The notes under the pieces: generated by a model
The model's input: the letters and a program-made list of their open reading frames with translations, nothing else
The model's database searches: none
What the model was told of the DNA's origin: nothing
DNA from: CAXSEF01 sp050920955
Lineage (GTDB): Bacteria > Pseudomonadota > Alphaproteobacteria > Acetobacterales > Acetobacteraceae
Length of the DNA stretch: 41,944 nucleotides
Assembly: GCA_050920955.1 (NCBI GenBank)
Contig: JBPBQS010000272.1
Coordinates: 1-41,944, forward strand
Reading direction: 5' to 3'
Position numbers and translations under genes: made by a program
Shown: piece after piece, positions 40,166 through 41,944 of the stretch
Numbering within the stretch: the first letter of the stretch is position 1
Layout of the letters: each line of letters begins with the position of its first letter

Positions 40166-40296
40166 AAGGAAGCAAGGCCAGAGGCGCTGCCTCTGGACTC
40201 CGCCAGGGCGAGCCCCCCTGGACTGGCTCTACTTGGGGAAGCAGGTCCAGGGGCGGCTCGCCCCTGGCGGGTCCGGGCAGAGCCCGGCCTTCCTTC
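40166..40296. repeat. Composite hairpin repeat inside the pot operon, copy R16
   Basis: Left module: GGAAGCAAGG, stem CCAGAGGC/GCCTCTGG, linker ACTCCG, stem CCAGGG/CCCTGG. The centre is altered (CTACTTGGGGAAG). Right module: stem CCAGGGGC/GCCCCTGG, linker CGGGT, stem CCGGGC/GCCCGG, tip CCTTCCTTC. It fills all of the potF-potG gap and touches the potG GTG, leaving no normal Shine-Dalgarno. Confidence 0.9.
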
Positions 40297-41370
40297 GTGA
40301 CCGCGCCCTGCGTCTCGATCGACGCCGTCTCCAAGCACTACGGCGACGTGCCCGCGGTGGACCGCGTGAGCCTGGACGTGGCCGCCGGCGAGCTGTTCGC
40401 GCTGCTGGGCGGCTCGGGCTCTGGCAAGACGACGCTGCTGCGCATGGTGGCCGGCTTCGTGGAGCCCAGCGCCGGGCGGATCGCGATCGACGGCGTGGAC
40501 ATGGCCGGGGTTCCGCCGCACCGGCGGCCGGTGAACATGATGTTCCAGAGCTACGCGCTGTTCCCGCACATGAGCGTTGCGCGCAACATCGGCTACGGGC
40601 TGCGCCAGGCGGGCGTGCGCGGGGCGGAGCTGGCGGCCCGCGTGGACGAGGCGCTGGCGCTGGTGCAGCTCGCGGGGTTCGGGGGGCGGCGGCCGGACGA
40701 GCTGTCGGGCGGGCAGCGGCAGCGGGTGGCGCTGGCGCGGAGCCTGGTGATGCGGCCGCGCGTGCTGCTGCTCGACGAGCCGATGGGGGCGCTGGACCGC
40801 AAGCTGCGCGAGGAGACGCGGCGCGAGCTGGTGGCGATCCAGCGCGCGGTGGGCATCACCTTCCTCATGGTCACGCACGACCAGGAGGAGGCGATGGGCA
40901 TGGCCGACCGCATCGCGGTGATGCACGCAGGAAGGATCGCGCAGCTCGGCACGCCGGTCTCGCTGTACCGGCGGCCGACGAGCCGGCTGGTGGCGGAGTT
41001 CGTGGGGTCGGTGAACCTGCTGGCGGGGCGGGTCGCGCAGGCGGGGCCGCAGGGCTGCGTCGTCGCGAGCGAGCACGCCGGCCTGCTGCACGCGCCGGCG
41101 ACCGAGGTTGCCGCGGGGCAGTCGGTGTGGGTGGCGCTGCGCCCGGAGGACGTGCGCCTGGTGCGCGAGGACGGCGCGGCCGCGGAGGCGAACGGGGCGG
41201 CGGGGGTGGTGGAGGACGTGTCGTGCCTCGGGCCGCAGACGCTGTGCCAGGTGGTGCTGGCGGGCGGGCACAAGCTGCGCGTCAGCCTGCCCGGGGTCGC
41301 CGAGGTGGCTCCGGGCGAGCGCGTCCGGCTTGGGTGGGCGTCGGCGGCGCTCTCGGTGCTGCTGCGGTGA
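40297..41370 (+). CDS. potG: Polyamine ABC transporter ATP-binding protein
   Basis: A 357-aa ATPase with Walker A GGSGSGKT (residues 38-45), Q-loop FQSYALFP, signature LSGGQ (136-140), Walker B LLLDE (157-161) and the switch His in MVTHDQEEA. A C-terminal TOBE domain (about residues 240-355) is typical of PotA/PotG-type subunits. It powers import with PotF and the PotH/PotI permeases. The GTG start abuts repeat R16 with no recognisable ribosome-binding site, so translation may be weak or depend on the repeat. It overlaps potH by 4 bases (GTGA). Confidence 0.93.
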   Translation: MTAPCVSIDAVSKHYGDVPAVDRVSLDVAAGELFALLGGSGSGKTTLLRMVAGFVEPSAGRIAIDGVDMAGVPPHRRPVNMMFQSYALFPHMSVARNIGYGLRQAGVRGAELAARVDEALALVQLAGFGGRRPDELSGGQRQRVALARSLVMRPRVLLLDEPMGALDRKLREETRRELVAIQRAVGITFLMVTHDQEEAMGMADRIAVMHAGRIAQLGTPVSLYRRPTSRLVAEFVGSVNLLAGRVAQAGPQGCVVASEHAGLLHAPATEVAAGQSVWVALRPEDVRLVREDGAAAEANGAAGVVEDVSCLGPQTLCQVVLAGGHKLRVSLPGVAEVAPGERVRLGWASAALSVLLR

Positions 41371-41944
41371 GCGGGCCTGGGCGGGCGCGGGGCTGGCTGC
41401 GCGCGGTGGTGCCGGGGACGCCGCTGCTGTGGCTCGGCGCGTTCTTCCTGCTGCCGTGCCTGGTGGTGCTGCGGATGAGCTTCTCCGAGGCCGTCGTGGC
41501 GCAGCCGCCGGTCTCGCCGCTGTGGGCCTGGGCGGACGGCGCGCTGACTCTGACGCTGCACCTCGACACCTACGGGCAGCTGTTCGGCGACTGGCTGTAC
41601 GCCCGCGCGCTGCTCGGCTCGGCGTGGATCGCCGGCGTCTCGACGCTGGCGTGCCTGCTGGTCGGCTACCCGGTGGCGCTGGCCATCGCGCGCACGCCGG
41701 CGTCGCGGCGCGGGCCGCTGCTGATGGCGGTGATGCTGCCGTTCTGGACCAGCTTCCTGATCCGCGTGTATGCCTGGATCCTGATCCTCAAGGACGAGGG
41801 CCTGCTGAACCAGGCGCTCGCCGTGTTCGGCCTCGGGCCGCTGCACGTCATGAACACCGACCTCGCGGTGTGCATCGGCATCACCTACTCCTACCTGCCC
41901 TTCATGGTGCTGCCGCTGTACGCGACGCTGGTGGCGCAGGACCC
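41367..41944 (+). CDS. potH: Polyamine ABC transporter permease (cut by window edge)
   Basis: GTG 41367 overlaps the potG stop in GTGA. The 192 visible codons show an N-terminal membrane helix (GTPLLWLGAFFLLPCLVVL), a periplasmic stretch, a second helix region (YARALLGSAWIAGVSTLACLLVGYPVA) and LLMAVMLPFWTSFLIRVYAW, a signature of PotB/PotH permeases. The conserved coupling segment has not been reached. The gene continues past 41944; potI would be expected next. Confidence 0.9.
   Translation, partial: MSGPGRARGWLRAVVPGTPLLWLGAFFLLPCLVVLRMSFSEAVVAQPPVSPLWAWADGALTLTLHLDTYGQLFGDWLYARALLGSAWIAGVSTLACLLVGYPVALAIARTPASRRGPLLMAVMLPFWTSFLIRVYAWILILKDEGLLNQALAVFGLGPLHVMNTDLAVCIGITYSYLPFMVLPLYATLVAQD

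Noticed and set aside
1..41944. tRNA or rRNA genes, riboswitches
   Set aside because: No cloverleaf with a GTTCGANTC-type T-arm, no rRNA core sequences and no recognised riboswitch core were seen when reading both strands by eye; a covariance-model search would be more sensitive.

Overview
The window is very GC-rich, almost fully coding DNA from an alphaproteobacterium. A MucR/Ros regulator, a SWIB-domain protein with a Lys/Ala/Pro tail, a Tim44-like protein, lptFG side by side and many GTG/TTG starts suggest Rhodospirillales, probably Acetobacteraceae. This placement is inference from gene content. I saw no rRNA, tRNA, CRISPR array, phage or transposase gene.

Layout. 1-1103 (-): end of a NitT/TauT-type ABC importer (binding protein, start of a permease). 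1271-9659: APC-family permease, oligopeptidase B, lptG/lptF (-) and a secreted prolyl-oligopeptidase-like peptidase. 9700-11085: MucR-type regulator (-) and SWIB protein (+). 11144-15470 (-): AmpG-like MFS transporter, crotonase-fold protein, CaiB-type CoA-transferase and GntR/FCD regulator. 15807-21913 (+): MFS anion transporter, large FAD/Fe-S D-2-hydroxyacid dehydrogenase, small lipoprotein and D-threonine-aldolase-like PLP enzyme. 22086-27724 (+): surface-polysaccharide block (polytopic membrane protein, two glycosyltransferases, flippase). 27930-29872: LysR regulator facing a nitrilase. 30157-33296: radical SAM/SPASM-like protein, a LysR gene broken by one stop codon, and an alpha/beta hydrolase facing it. 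33430-38920: two small envelope proteins, a Rieske oxygenase, a CDF-like membrane protein, a second polytopic membrane protein and a DUF4142-type protein. 39063-41944 (+): potF-potG-potH polyamine importer, cut by the window edge.

The most striking feature belongs to no single gene. Sixteen copies of a modular hairpin repeat lie between or at the ends of genes. Each half carries an outer GGAAGCAAGG-like tip and two stem-loops joined by a short constant linker (ACTCCG or ACCCGC). Two halves often face each other across a palindromic TACTTAAGTA centre. Stem sequences differ between copies but stay complementary, which points to selection on structure. Two copies are an AT-rich variant with the same tips. 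Several genes read into a copy and take their last codons and stop from it (AmpG-like transporter, FAD/Fe-S dehydrogenase, flippase, CDF-like protein, radical SAM protein). One copy separates potF from potG. A second, unrelated repeat, four 17-bp palindromes at 32-41 bp spacing, lies just upstream of the Rieske oxygenase.

The 11-22 kb region reads as a catabolic island for organic and hydroxy or amino acids. Its GntR regulator faces the MFS transporter across an intergenic region carrying a perfect TTGCATGCAA palindrome. Both CoA-related proteins in this island lack the usual acidic catalytic residues, so their reactions are uncertain.
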